This document shows positions 16,841 to 25,693 of a stretch of 64,000 nt of DNA, piece by piece. A model generated the notes under the pieces. It saw only the letters and a program-made list of their open reading frames with translations. It was not told the origin of the DNA and did not search any database. Position 1 is the stretch's first letter. Each line of letters begins with the position of its first letter. The translations under genes and the position numbers were made by a program. This DNA comes from Sphingomonas paeninsulae (GTDB lineage Bacteria > Pseudomonadota > Alphaproteobacteria > Sphingomonadales > Sphingomonadaceae): the NCBI RefSeq assembly GCF_003660165.1, contig NZ_CP032829.1, positions 1 to 64,000 on the forward strand, read 5' to 3'.

Positions 16841-16873
16841 TCACCCTCTCGTACCCAAGGCACCACAAGTCCT

Positions 16874-17608
16874 ATGGCCCTCGAAGCCGCACCATTCATT
16901 AACTCACTCGACCCTTCGAACCCTCCCGGCACCGATCAGCTCTCACAGGCAGACGATCACCTTCGGCTCATCAAGGCTTCTCTCAAGGCTACCTTCCCGA
17001 ACATCACAGGGGCAGTAACTCTCACGCAGGATGTCTTGAACAGCCCAGTTAGACCACCTGTAGGTCTCATCAGTATCTGGTTCGGTACAGCCGCTACGGT
17101 CCCTGCGACCTACGCGATCTGCGACGGTAGAACCGTGGCCCGTACAGACGGCTCAGGGAACATCACGACCCCCGACATGCGAAACCTTGTGGTCATGGGT
17201 GCAGGCGCTCTCGCTGCCGCTGGTACGCTATTCGGCGCAGGTCTCTCTACCTCTACCTCCACGACAGCAGGAGGTCACACACATACTAACGCTTCTAGTC
17301 TCGCAGGGTCGGCTACAGACAACACCTCGATCACTATCGAGCAGATGCCGAACCATAGTCACAATACCACATGGACTCCCGGATACACCCCGGCCAACAT
17401 TGACTCCTCGGGTGTCAACGAGGTCACTCAGTACGGCTCAGGGCTTAGCTTCGCCACGACGGCGGTAGGTGGCGGGCAGGGTCATAGTCATAGTCTCGGC
17501 GGCACCGCGCATACCCACGGCATCTCAACAGTTGGTGACCATCAGCATCAGGTCCAGCTCCCGGTCTATCAGCCAGCGATGGCTCTCCATTTCATTATGC
17601 AGGTCTAA
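16874..17608 (+). CDS. Tail tip / tail collar-domain protein
   Basis: 244 aa. The N-terminus (NPPGTDQLSQADDHLRLIK) is the usual opening of short phage tail fibres. A collar-type domain follows (VGLISIWFGTAA, AICDGRTV, TPDMRNLVVMGAG). The end is His-rich (GGHTHT, NHSHNT, GHSHSLGG, HTHG, DHQHQ), as in trimeric fibre tips that bind metal ions along the axis. First late gene after the control region; probably part of the receptor-contact structure. Confidence 0.8.
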   Translation: MALEAAPFINSLDPSNPPGTDQLSQADDHLRLIKASLKATFPNITGAVTLTQDVLNSPVRPPVGLISIWFGTAATVPATYAICDGRTVARTDGSGNITTPDMRNLVVMGAGALAAAGTLFGAGLSTSTSTTAGGHTHTNASSLAGSATDNTSITIEQMPNHSHNTTWTPGYTPANIDSSGVNEVTQYGSGLSFATTAVGGGQGHSHSLGGTAHTHGISTVGDHQHQVQLPVYQPAMALHFIMQV

Positions 17609-17619
17609 CCTCTAGCAAC

Positions 17620-19262
17620 ATGACCAACATCCCTGTCCGCAACCTAGGCGGCGCAGGGGTTATCTCCGACATCCACGCCTACGACCTGCCACTCAACGCC
17701 ATCAGCGCAGCGGTAAACGTCAGGTTTGAGAACGGTACGATTTCCCGCGCCCCGGTGTTCCGCAAGGTCTTTGAGTTCCCCGAGGCATCCTCGGTCTTCA
17801 CACCTTCCTATATGTTCTCTATCCCGCCCATCGTTTCGGGGGCTGAAACATTCATCAACGTCTCCTCGACCTTCGGGGTCATCAAGTCTGTAACAGGTCT
17901 GACAGAGGTAGATGTCTCTGCACCCAGCATAACGGGTGTAGGGGCCAACAATGAAGCGATCACGCATACCTTCCTAGGTAACGTAGCATACCTCAATCGA
18001 GTAACGTCTGCGCCTTTGGTCAAGCGGGCAGGGGACGCCACGTTCATCACACTTCCCAACTGGGCACCCTCAGACCGCACGAGGACGATCAGAGCCTTCA
18101 AGGACTTTGTTCTCGCTCTCAATGTAACCAAGGCTGGTGTCGAGTACCCTTCGATGGTCAAGTGGTCCGACATTACGGGCTATGGTTCCGTACCGGGATC
18201 ATGGGACCCAACGATCACCACCAATTCAGCCGGTGAGAATATCCTCAGTGATATGCAGGGGCCGATCCTCGACGGGCGTGCCTTACGAGACAACTTCTTC
18301 ATTTATGGCCGTAACGAGGTGTGGGCCATGTCCTACATCGGGGGAACTTCATCTTTGACTTCCGCAAACGCTTTGATGAGGTAGGGGTCATAAACCCTAA
18401 CTGCATTGAGGAGGTTGAGGGTCTCCACTACGTCTTTGACCAGAACGACATCTACAAGCACGACGGTTCGACCAAGGTCTCCATCATCCACGGGAAGAAC
18501 AAGGACTTCGTGTTCCAGTCGCTCCTGCAAGCCAAATCCCACCTGTGTTTCACTCATCACGACCCTAAGCTAAATGAGATACATTTCTGCTATGCGTCGG
18601 CTGATCGTCTTGTAGGTTTCGTGAACCCATCCACAGGCTGCAATCGCTCTGCTGTTTATAATTATCGGCGCGAGACATGGACATTCTACGACCTCCCCAA
18701 TGTCGTCGCTGCCGCAACCGGCGCTGTCACCATTGGTCAGACTTACACGTCTGTAGGTTCCGTCACATTCGATAACATCGGCGGGTCGTACATTGGCGAT
18801 GAGGATGAAGGAGAGAAACACTCCTTGTTCTGCTCTCGCAGTGATCTTGTCCAAGGTCTCACCAAAAGCCGCATCCTCGGTATAGACCTGATTACAGGTG
18901 GTCGCCTCGTGCGACCTCTGGAACCGGAAGCACTTAAGCCAGCTCTTATCGAGCGCGTAAGCATCGATCTGGACGAGATGACATCGCCATTGCGCTCTTT
19001 CAAATCATTCCTCGGCTTCTACCCTCAGGTCTCCACGCGCGGGTCAACAGTTTCCACAGTGCAGTTCCAGTTCGGTGCCGCGCCTTACGCTGGTGTTGAG
19101 CCAGTATGGGATACCCTGCATTCTTTTGACCCTGCGGTGAACCATAAGATCGATGTCCGGGTCGCCGGTCGATACCTCGCGTACCGACTGATCCATACAG
19201 GCATCACCGATTTCGACTTCTCAGGCTTCGATATGCGTATGACCCAGCGAGGACAACGGTAA
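17620..19262 (+). pseudogene. Tail nozzle / tail tubular protein B-like (one -1 frame break as written)
   Basis: Large, beta-rich virion protein of 547 aa once one G is added at GGGGG 18340–18344, which joins MSYIGG to NFIFDFRKRF. The sequence NIPVRNLGGAGVISDIHAYD at the start, and positions such as YGRNEVWAM and YNYRRETWTF, resemble the nozzle proteins (P22 gp10-like stabilisation / tubular B type) that extend the portal in podoviruses. Family call is by pattern and position between the fibre and ejection genes. Confidence 0.72.
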
Positions 19263-19450
19263 TCGCCACCCCGACAATCTACATCGCGCCGTACAGGCAC
19301 GACCAACGCCCGACACTTCCAGAAAGCCTTGGTGAACACTCAGATCGAGAGTTTGCCAAGGTAGAGCTCACCCTCGCTACGCTAATTGCGTCCTTCACCG
19401 ACCGTCTGACCAAGCTCGAAGCTCGTCTAACTACTGCCGGTATTCCATAA
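19262..19450 (+). CDS. Small virion-region protein with an apparent ATC start (62 aa)
   Basis: Open frame between the nozzle and the first ejection protein. The frame contains no ATG, GTG or TTG that could open it; the nozzle stop forms TAATC, so ATC at 19262 followed by GCC ACC CCG would give (M)ATPTIYIAP. The product has a helical C-terminal half (EFAKVELTLATLIASF, DRLTKLEARL). Such small helical proteins are common at this point of podovirus tail operons. Confidence 0.5.
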   Translation: MATPTIYIAPYRHDQRPTLPESLGEHSDREFAKVELTLATLIASFTDRLTKLEARLTTAGIP

Positions 19451-19471
19451 TACACTAGGATAACCCCAAGC

Positions 19472-20428
19472 ATGGGCCTTCTATCTGGTTCAACCAAAAC
19501 CACCACCGTTGACGACCCTTGGGCACCTCAAGGCACCGCGCTAAAAGGCGCGTTCGATAACGCCAAGACCTTATATGACTCCAAGGCTAACTCTCCAGCC
19601 TATTCCGGCCCAAATCACGCGGGAATTGACCCTCTAACCGGCCAAGCCATCCAAGGCACCGCCGACTACGTTAACGGGCAGGGTGCCACAACTGTTGGCG
19701 CTCTCGGGAACGCAGGTACGACAGGCTTAGGCGCTCAGGGTAACCAGCTCAGTACGATTGGTGCCTTGGCGACCGCTGGTGGTGTCGATCCTACACAGAC
19801 AAACATCACGAACGCAGGTGCTTACGCTGACAACCCTTACCTTGAGGGGCAAATCACCGCCGCAAGCCGTGATGTCACCCGGAACCTCTCCGAAGTAGCT
19901 CTCCCTAGCATTGATCGCGCCGCCACCGGAACAGGTAACATTAACTCCACGCGGGCAGGTGTTGCCTCAGGTATCGCCCAGCGCGGCGCACAGGATCAGA
20001 TCGGAGATATCGCCTCGACTATGCGCTCCGATGCTTATCAGAAGGGTCTCACCCTCGCTGAGCAGTCCCGAGCCACAAATCTCGATGCCACATCCAAAGC
20101 CGCTGGTCTCTACGGCGACGCGGTTAACACTGGTCTCAACGCTTCCGCAGTCGGAAACGCTACCGCTCTCGCAAATCAGGACGCACTAGCAAAGGCTGGT
20201 CAGATCAAACAGGCGGACACGCAGGCTCAGTATGACGCGGACAAACAGTCGTGGACTGAGAATGACACCCGAGCAACGACCGCTCTCCAGAATTACTACG
20301 GGATCGTAGGCGATAAGGACTGGGGGGGCACAACGACCGCCACAGCCAAGACAACCGGAAGCGTTCTCGGAGGCATTCTCGGCGCAGTGACAGCCGGTAC
20401 AGGTCTTGCCAAGGTCTTGAAGGGCTAA
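19472..20428 (+). CDS. Internal virion / DNA ejection protein
   Basis: 318 aa, very rich in Ala, Gly, Thr and Gln. Starts MGLLSGSTKTTTVDDPWAPQ, a common opening for podovirus ejection proteins, has long helical regions and ends in a Gly-rich hydrophobic segment (GSVLGGILGAVTAGTGLAKVL). Expected to be packed in the capsid and released into the cell envelope to form a channel for DNA. Call is by composition and order. Confidence 0.65.
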   Translation: MGLLSGSTKTTTVDDPWAPQGTALKGAFDNAKTLYDSKANSPAYSGPNHAGIDPLTGQAIQGTADYVNGQGATTVGALGNAGTTGLGAQGNQLSTIGALATAGGVDPTQTNITNAGAYADNPYLEGQITAASRDVTRNLSEVALPSIDRAATGTGNINSTRAGVASGIAQRGAQDQIGDIASTMRSDAYQKGLTLAEQSRATNLDATSKAAGLYGDAVNTGLNASAVGNATALANQDALAKAGQIKQADTQAQYDADKQSWTENDTRATTALQNYYGIVGDKDWGGTTTATAKTTGSVLGGILGAVTAGTGLAKVLKG

Positions 20429-20431
20429 CCC

Positions 20432-22066
20432 ATGAACTCCCCGACACTCGCGCAACTAGCGCAGCAGTCCGGTCTTTCCGAACAGGAAGCCGCTGCAAAA
20501 ATCAATGCGACAATCCCCGGCGCTGTAAGCCCAGACGGGACGATCAATGAAGCTCTCGTACAGTCGCATCAAGCGGCGCAGGGTCCTCAGGTAGCCGACG
20601 CTCCTCCAGCCCTCGCTGACCAAGGTGCGTCCGGTATGAACCCGTCAGGCTCCGACACTCGTCCTGCGATTGTATCACCGGCATCACACAACGAATCCGA
20701 CAGTCCTGTCCAGAACGTACCTCCCGGCCTTCCGGGTGTCGTTCCCGAGGGATTGCCTCAAGAACCTAGCCCCGCTCCTTCTGGTCCGGCGCTGGCGCCA
20801 CAGGCTCCGCCAGCAGGGGACGCGCCACCAGCTCTCTCACAGCCTACGCAACCACAGGAACCAGCACCACAGGGTGCCCTTGCGCTACAGGCTGAGCAAC
20901 CATCTATTGCTCCTCAGGGGGACCAACCACCACCGCCTCCCGGTGCGGGCATGGGCCTTGCAGATGCACAGGCATCACTAGCAGCCGGTCCAGATATACC
21001 CCCACCTCATCAGAGTATGCTGAGTAAGGCGTGGAACCGACCCGGAACCGCTGAGGCTCTCTTTGCCCTCTCTGCCAATCTATTCTCCAGCCCTAACTTC
21101 GGGGAAGGTTTGTCGAAAGGTCTCCTCGCTTATCAGCAGACTATCGATAAGGCGAAGGTGGCTGCAACACCTACCACGACCTTCGAGGCTGGTGGTGCAT
21201 TCCAAGCTACTCGCGATCCAACGACAGGGAATGTTACTCTCACGAGGACCCCTGTGGCGGATTACACTGAGGGTCGCGATACCGCGAAGTCTGTCATGCA
21301 GATCAAGGTGCAAACTATGGTCCAGCAAGGGCTGAATGACCGCACGATTGCTATTCAGACAGGTTTGTCAGAGCGACAGGTTGCCCAACTTCGCTCCGAT
21401 CAGACGATTGCCAAGGGTAACAACGAAACAACCAGAGACGTCGCCTCAGGTCACGATGCGACATCTATCAAGATCGCCTCAATGGAAGCTGCTAGCAGAC
21501 TAGAGGTCGCGAGAGCCAATCATGTTCCCGGCTCCAAACCTCCCCCGGCGCAGATCGCTAAGCTCATCACAGATCAGCAAATGATTACCGATGGTCTCGG
21601 CAATGCAAGCTACGATATCGAGCCTGTCATTGGAGCGATCCAGAGCGGGCAGCTCACATTCAGTGCTTTATCGAACGCTCGCCAAACGATGGCCCTAACG
21701 ACAGGGGTAGGCGCAAACGAGATGACCCCTCTCTATAGTCAATACAAAACTATGATCGAGGGTCTACGCAACGCCCTCCTGCTCGCTAACAAAGGCGTCC
21801 AGACCGATGGTGATGCTGACCGAGCGATGGCTAACATTATGTCAGGATCGGGAGATCAGGCGTCAATCGTCAACAACCTCCGCATCGTCCAGAATAGCCT
21901 AGCTCGCCGTAAGCAGCAGTCCATTTCGATCCGCGACAGTCTCTCCAAACAGTACGGTTACACAGGTGGCGAGCCTGACCCGCAAGACCCATCACCAACA
22001 CCCGCTCAAGCGCCCCCAAAGCGTCCTCTAACTCATGACGCTAGGCGTTCTAAGTACGGATTTTAA
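20432..22066 (+). CDS. Internal virion / ejection protein with Pro-rich linker
   Basis: 544 aa. The first 60 residues (LAQLAQQSGLSEQEAAAKIN) form a small helical domain, followed by a long Pro/Ala/Gln-rich linker (about 70–185), then a helical domain starting ALFALSANLFSSPNFG and YQQTIDKAK. Followed after 6 bases by the largest virion protein. Function inferred from its place between two other candidate ejection proteins. Confidence 0.6.
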   Translation: MNSPTLAQLAQQSGLSEQEAAAKINATIPGAVSPDGTINEALVQSHQAAQGPQVADAPPALADQGASGMNPSGSDTRPAIVSPASHNESDSPVQNVPPGLPGVVPEGLPQEPSPAPSGPALAPQAPPAGDAPPALSQPTQPQEPAPQGALALQAEQPSIAPQGDQPPPPPGAGMGLADAQASLAAGPDIPPPHQSMLSKAWNRPGTAEALFALSANLFSSPNFGEGLSKGLLAYQQTIDKAKVAATPTTTFEAGGAFQATRDPTTGNVTLTRTPVADYTEGRDTAKSVMQIKVQTMVQQGLNDRTIAIQTGLSERQVAQLRSDQTIAKGNNETTRDVASGHDATSIKIASMEAASRLEVARANHVPGSKPPPAQIAKLITDQQMITDGLGNASYDIEPVIGAIQSGQLTFSALSNARQTMALTTGVGANEMTPLYSQYKTMIEGLRNALLLANKGVQTDGDADRAMANIMSGSGDQASIVNNLRIVQNSLARRKQQSISIRDSLSKQYGYTGGEPDPQDPSPTPAQAPPKRPLTHDARRSKYGF

Positions 22067-22072
22067 TACCAA

Positions 22073-25000
22073 ATGACCGACCTCGCTACCGTTCGGAAGA
22101 ACGTAAAAACTCTCCTCGATAACCACGAGAGCGAGGACACCATTGACCACTATTTGGCTGAAAACAACCTGACAGCGGCACAGCTTCGAGGGGGTAAGCC
22201 AGCGACACCAGCGGCTGCCCCCTCGGTTTCCCCTGCGGCTCCGCTAGTTGGGGTCTCGGGCGATCCTACCGACCCCAAATCTCCAGCTTACCAGCCTTCT
22301 GAAATAACAGACACTACGCCTTCCGGTGGACAGCCGGGTGACCAGTTCAACCCTCAGTCGAATAGATGGCTCGAATATCAGAACAACCTGAGGGAAGACG
22401 GCGCACCACACACGGGCGGTAACCCATCAGCCGCCTCTAAAGCCGCGCAGAACAGTAAGGCACCTGACAAATCCGATACCTTAGGTTCTGACTGGCAGGC
22501 CGCTCTCGTAGGTGCCGCAGACGGTGTTACGTTCGGTGCGCTTCCTAAGGTCGGCGCAGGTATCGAAGCTGCTTACGGTAAACTCGCCCACGGCAAGGAC
22601 TTCAGCAAAACCTACGACCTAGCTCTCAACGACAACCGCATGACGATGGAGCGTCTCAAGAATGACCATTGGAAATCCTCGCTAGCCGGTGAAGTCGCCG
22701 GTGGTATAGCGGTTCCTTTCGGTATCGGCGCTAAGTTTGTCAAAGGAGGTAAGGCTGGTGCAGAAGTAGCTCTCACTGGTGTCAAGACGCTGGAAGAAGC
22801 TCGCGTGGCTCTAGCTGCCGCCTCCAAGGCACGACTAGCTGTTGGCGCTATCGATGGTGGTACTTATGGTGCCATCCACGGCGCAGTAACGAGCGACGGG
22901 GGCCTCAAGGAACGAGCAGGCCAAGCGCTTATCGAAGGCGCTAGCGGCGCTGCTATTGGCGCTGCTGTTGCTCCTCTGGCTCATAAGGTCTTCAACAAGT
23001 CCGCCAGCTTTGCCGAAAAACAGATCAAAAATAACCCATATGCACAGGTGCACGCTGAGATTGCGCAGGACCTCGCGGACGTTGTGTCAGCAAAGGGTCT
23101 CAACCCTCTCGCACCTAAAGGGCGCTCCGCTCTTACCGCTCGTGAGATAAATGATGTCGCAGCTAGTTACCACGAGCGTATCGCTGCTCAGGCGAAAGGT
23201 TCCGGGGCAACCCCTACCGAACTCGAAGCTATCCAGACTATAGCTAGCAAACACATCTCCGCCACCGACGATGAGATTAACGCTCTACGTGGTACGGTCG
23301 CTGGCGACGCTGCCGCTGATGGTCTTATCAAATCACGCGAGCTTTACCGTCTGACACCTGAGATCAGGAAAGGCGGAACAGGTGCGTTCATTAACGGAGC
23401 TATCACACTCGGTAGCTCCGTTACTGGCGCTGCGGCTCTCGGACCCGCTGGCGCTCTCGCTGGTGCGGCTGTCCGTCCTCTCCTTCGTAATGTTATCGAG
23501 GGGGAAGCTGCTCGCGTAAATGCCGCAGGTAAAGTCCTCAAAGGGCTTAAAGGTTACCAGAAGGTAACCGAAGCCTTAGGCGGCACAGGTCAGAAGGAAA
23601 GCCAATCAGCACTCCTACGCGCCTACACAGATGCCACGGAAGGCAAGGTTGCCGCCGCTGCCGATAGTGCTGCATCAAAGACCCAAGCCGCTGCTGACAA
23701 AGCTACCGCCAAAGCTCAAACTCTCGCTGACGCTCAGTCCGCTAGTTCCGACAAGGCCAGAGCATGGCATGAGGAACAGACCACCAAGCTCGACGCTATG
23801 ATGGATGCTCACGGTGAGGAACGCCTTAACGGAACCATCCCAGCTAAAGACATGAAGGCATTCCGCACCAGCATAAAAAGTGACACCATCGATCCTCGTG
23901 ACGTTGCCTTAGCGGCGACAGGTACAGGGTCTGAAGCTCAGCTAGGGAACAAGGCCGCTGCTCGTAACCGGGCGCTCGCTAAGCTCCAAGCCACCGCTGA
24001 TAACTTCGACCTTGACGCTCCTCCTCCTCCTGCCGTAGCGGTAAAACCAGAACCTAAGGCCCGACCGCTCGCTCCAGAGCATCAAGCGGTCACTGATAAC
24101 ATAGCTGCCGGTATCCCCGGTACGTCAGGTGTCCAGAAGGCATTCGCTGACCGAGTTGGTGTGTCTGTTCCTGACATGCTCAGGGGTCTCGAAGGTATCC
24201 GCAACAGATTCCCCGGTATGGGTCCTGAGATCGATCGTATCGCAAACAACTACCCAACCATGAAGTCCAGAGGCATCGCTGATGCTCTCGTACCAGCTAT
24301 CAAGCAGCACCTCACCGATGACGGTACGATGGCTGCGTCAAGGCTCGCTACGGAAGCTGCAAACCAGCGGGCTACCGCTCGTATGGCCGCAGAAGCCACC
24401 GCCCTCGCAGGTAAGCCTAAGGCTCTCCCAGCCACGGTCAGCAACCCTGAGTTGCCTATCGCAGCACCGCCTAAGCCGCAAATCGCGTCTGATGGTCTCC
24501 CAGCGCAGGACGGTAAGAACCTCACGCTTCCAGCCGATGGACCGTTACCGGCTCCAACGGTAGCACCTCCAGTTGCTGAAGTACCTAACGCTGACCAACT
24601 GTTCCTTCAGCAATCCGCTAAGGATGGCGTAGTTGCGCCCAAGGGTCCGCTTAAAGTGGACGTATCCGAGGACGTTGCGCCAATGGTCACCCCTCAGGTC
24701 CGTCCAGAACCTACGCCGCAAGCTCCGGTAATGCGTCCTGTAGATCGCCCAGTCCAGCATCAGGCTGGAAAGGAACGGTATCAGGCTCAGGCCGATGCAG
24801 CGAAGAATGATCTGTACGGCGACGAAAGCCTCTCGGACAACGTGTTCGCAGCAATCCCTAATGTCGCTGATCGCATCAAGCACGATTTCAAGACGACCTC
24901 CGAGGCATCAGACTTCATCCACAACGATGTCGTGCCTGACCTTGAGATCAACGGAGCCACGCCTGCCGAAATACAGACGACCGTAGATCACCTTCACAAC

Positions 25001-25087
25001 ATCGCTAATGCTAAACCATACGCCACGCCGGCTGAACTAGAGGCTGGTACCGCCGCCCGTCCATCGGGTCGCCCACGCAAGAAGTAA
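22073..25087 (+). CDS. Large internal virion protein (1,004 aa)
   Basis: The longest gene of the phage. A short N-terminal region resembles the opening of its neighbour. A central part alternates helices with Gly/Ala zippers (GASGAAIGAAVAP, GPAGALAGAAV) that could insert in membranes, and the Pro/Ala-rich C-terminal third is probably flexible. This size, composition and place before the terminase fit the large ejection protein that spans the envelope. No transglycosylase motif was seen. Confidence 0.65.
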   Translation: MTDLATVRKNVKTLLDNHESEDTIDHYLAENNLTAAQLRGGKPATPAAAPSVSPAAPLVGVSGDPTDPKSPAYQPSEITDTTPSGGQPGDQFNPQSNRWLEYQNNLREDGAPHTGGNPSAASKAAQNSKAPDKSDTLGSDWQAALVGAADGVTFGALPKVGAGIEAAYGKLAHGKDFSKTYDLALNDNRMTMERLKNDHWKSSLAGEVAGGIAVPFGIGAKFVKGGKAGAEVALTGVKTLEEARVALAAASKARLAVGAIDGGTYGAIHGAVTSDGGLKERAGQALIEGASGAAIGAAVAPLAHKVFNKSASFAEKQIKNNPYAQVHAEIAQDLADVVSAKGLNPLAPKGRSALTAREINDVAASYHERIAAQAKGSGATPTELEAIQTIASKHISATDDEINALRGTVAGDAAADGLIKSRELYRLTPEIRKGGTGAFINGAITLGSSVTGAAALGPAGALAGAAVRPLLRNVIEGEAARVNAAGKVLKGLKGYQKVTEALGGTGQKESQSALLRAYTDATEGKVAAAADSAASKTQAAADKATAKAQTLADAQSASSDKARAWHEEQTTKLDAMMDAHGEERLNGTIPAKDMKAFRTSIKSDTIDPRDVALAATGTGSEAQLGNKAAARNRALAKLQATADNFDLDAPPPPAVAVKPEPKARPLAPEHQAVTDNIAAGIPGTSGVQKAFADRVGVSVPDMLRGLEGIRNRFPGMGPEIDRIANNYPTMKSRGIADALVPAIKQHLTDDGTMAASRLATEAANQRATARMAAEATALAGKPKALPATVSNPELPIAAPPKPQIASDGLPAQDGKNLTLPADGPLPAPTVAPPVAEVPNADQLFLQQSAKDGVVAPKGPLKVDVSEDVAPMVTPQVRPEPTPQAPVMRPVDRPVQHQAGKERYQAQADAAKNDLYGDESLSDNVFAAIPNVADRIKHDFKTTSEASDFIHNDVVPDLEINGATPAEIQTTVDHLHNIANAKPYATPAELEAGTAARPSGRPRKK

Positions 25088-25090
25088 ATA

Positions 25091-25693
25091 TTGGAAACAC
25101 AAGCTCCTCCTAAAAACAAGGGGGGCAGGCCGAAAGGCTCCAAAAGTCGCCCTAAGTGGCTTCTGGAGGAGCTTGCCGCTGCCCCCAAAAGGCCGGTCGG
25201 AAGACCCAAGGGTTCCGCCCACAAACCGAAGACCTTCGCCGCCTTCATAGCGGAACCTTCGGTAACCCTCCCGCCCTCCGAACCCAAGCCGAAACGATCC
25301 TTCGTCTGGAAGGTAAGCCCTGCTAAACGCCGGAAGCGATACAGCAGTAAAAAGATGAGCGCGATGGCTCTCACCAACACTCCTAACAAGCGCGGTGTGC
25401 CTTCTGGTATGTCTATTAAAGACTCCATCAGGTTGAAAGACAAGGCGCTCACAGAAGCAAAACGGATATTTAAGATTATGGATAAAGAAGGTCTGATCCC
25501 TGACGATCAGATGGCGCGTACAGCATTGCTTACCGCCTTTACGATGATGAAGGAGCAGAACACCACGAGAGACAAGCTAGCTTGCGTTCGTACAGTTCTG
25601 GAGTTCACCAAGAACAAGCCGACAACCAAGACTGACATCACGATCAAGACCGCTGAGGACTTCCTCAACGAGATTGCTGAAATTGACGACTAA
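25091..25693 (+). CDS. Candidate terminase small subunit with two AT-hook-like motifs
   Basis: 200 aa, TTG start 4 bases after the previous stop. Two AT-hook-like motifs, GGRPKGSKSRPK and VGRPKGSAHK, lie in the first 50 residues, followed by a basic linker and a helical C-terminal domain (DSIRLKDKALTEAKRIFKI, DKLACVRTVLEFTKNKP). It directly precedes and overlaps the large terminase gene, which suggests DNA recognition for packaging. The fold is not the classical HTH small subunit, so this is an inference from position and DNA-binding motifs. Confidence 0.6.
   Translation: METQAPPKNKGGRPKGSKSRPKWLLEELAAAPKRPVGRPKGSAHKPKTFAAFIAEPSVTLPPSEPKPKRSFVWKVSPAKRRKRYSSKKMSAMALTNTPNKRGVPSGMSIKDSIRLKDKALTEAKRIFKIMDKEGLIPDDQMARTALLTAFTMMKEQNTTRDKLACVRTVLEFTKNKPTTKTDITIKTAEDFLNEIAEIDD

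Noticed and set aside
16480-16873. CRISPR-like array in the repeat-rich control region
   Set aside because: Only two copies of the 18-bp repeat, no regular spacers and no cas genes nearby.
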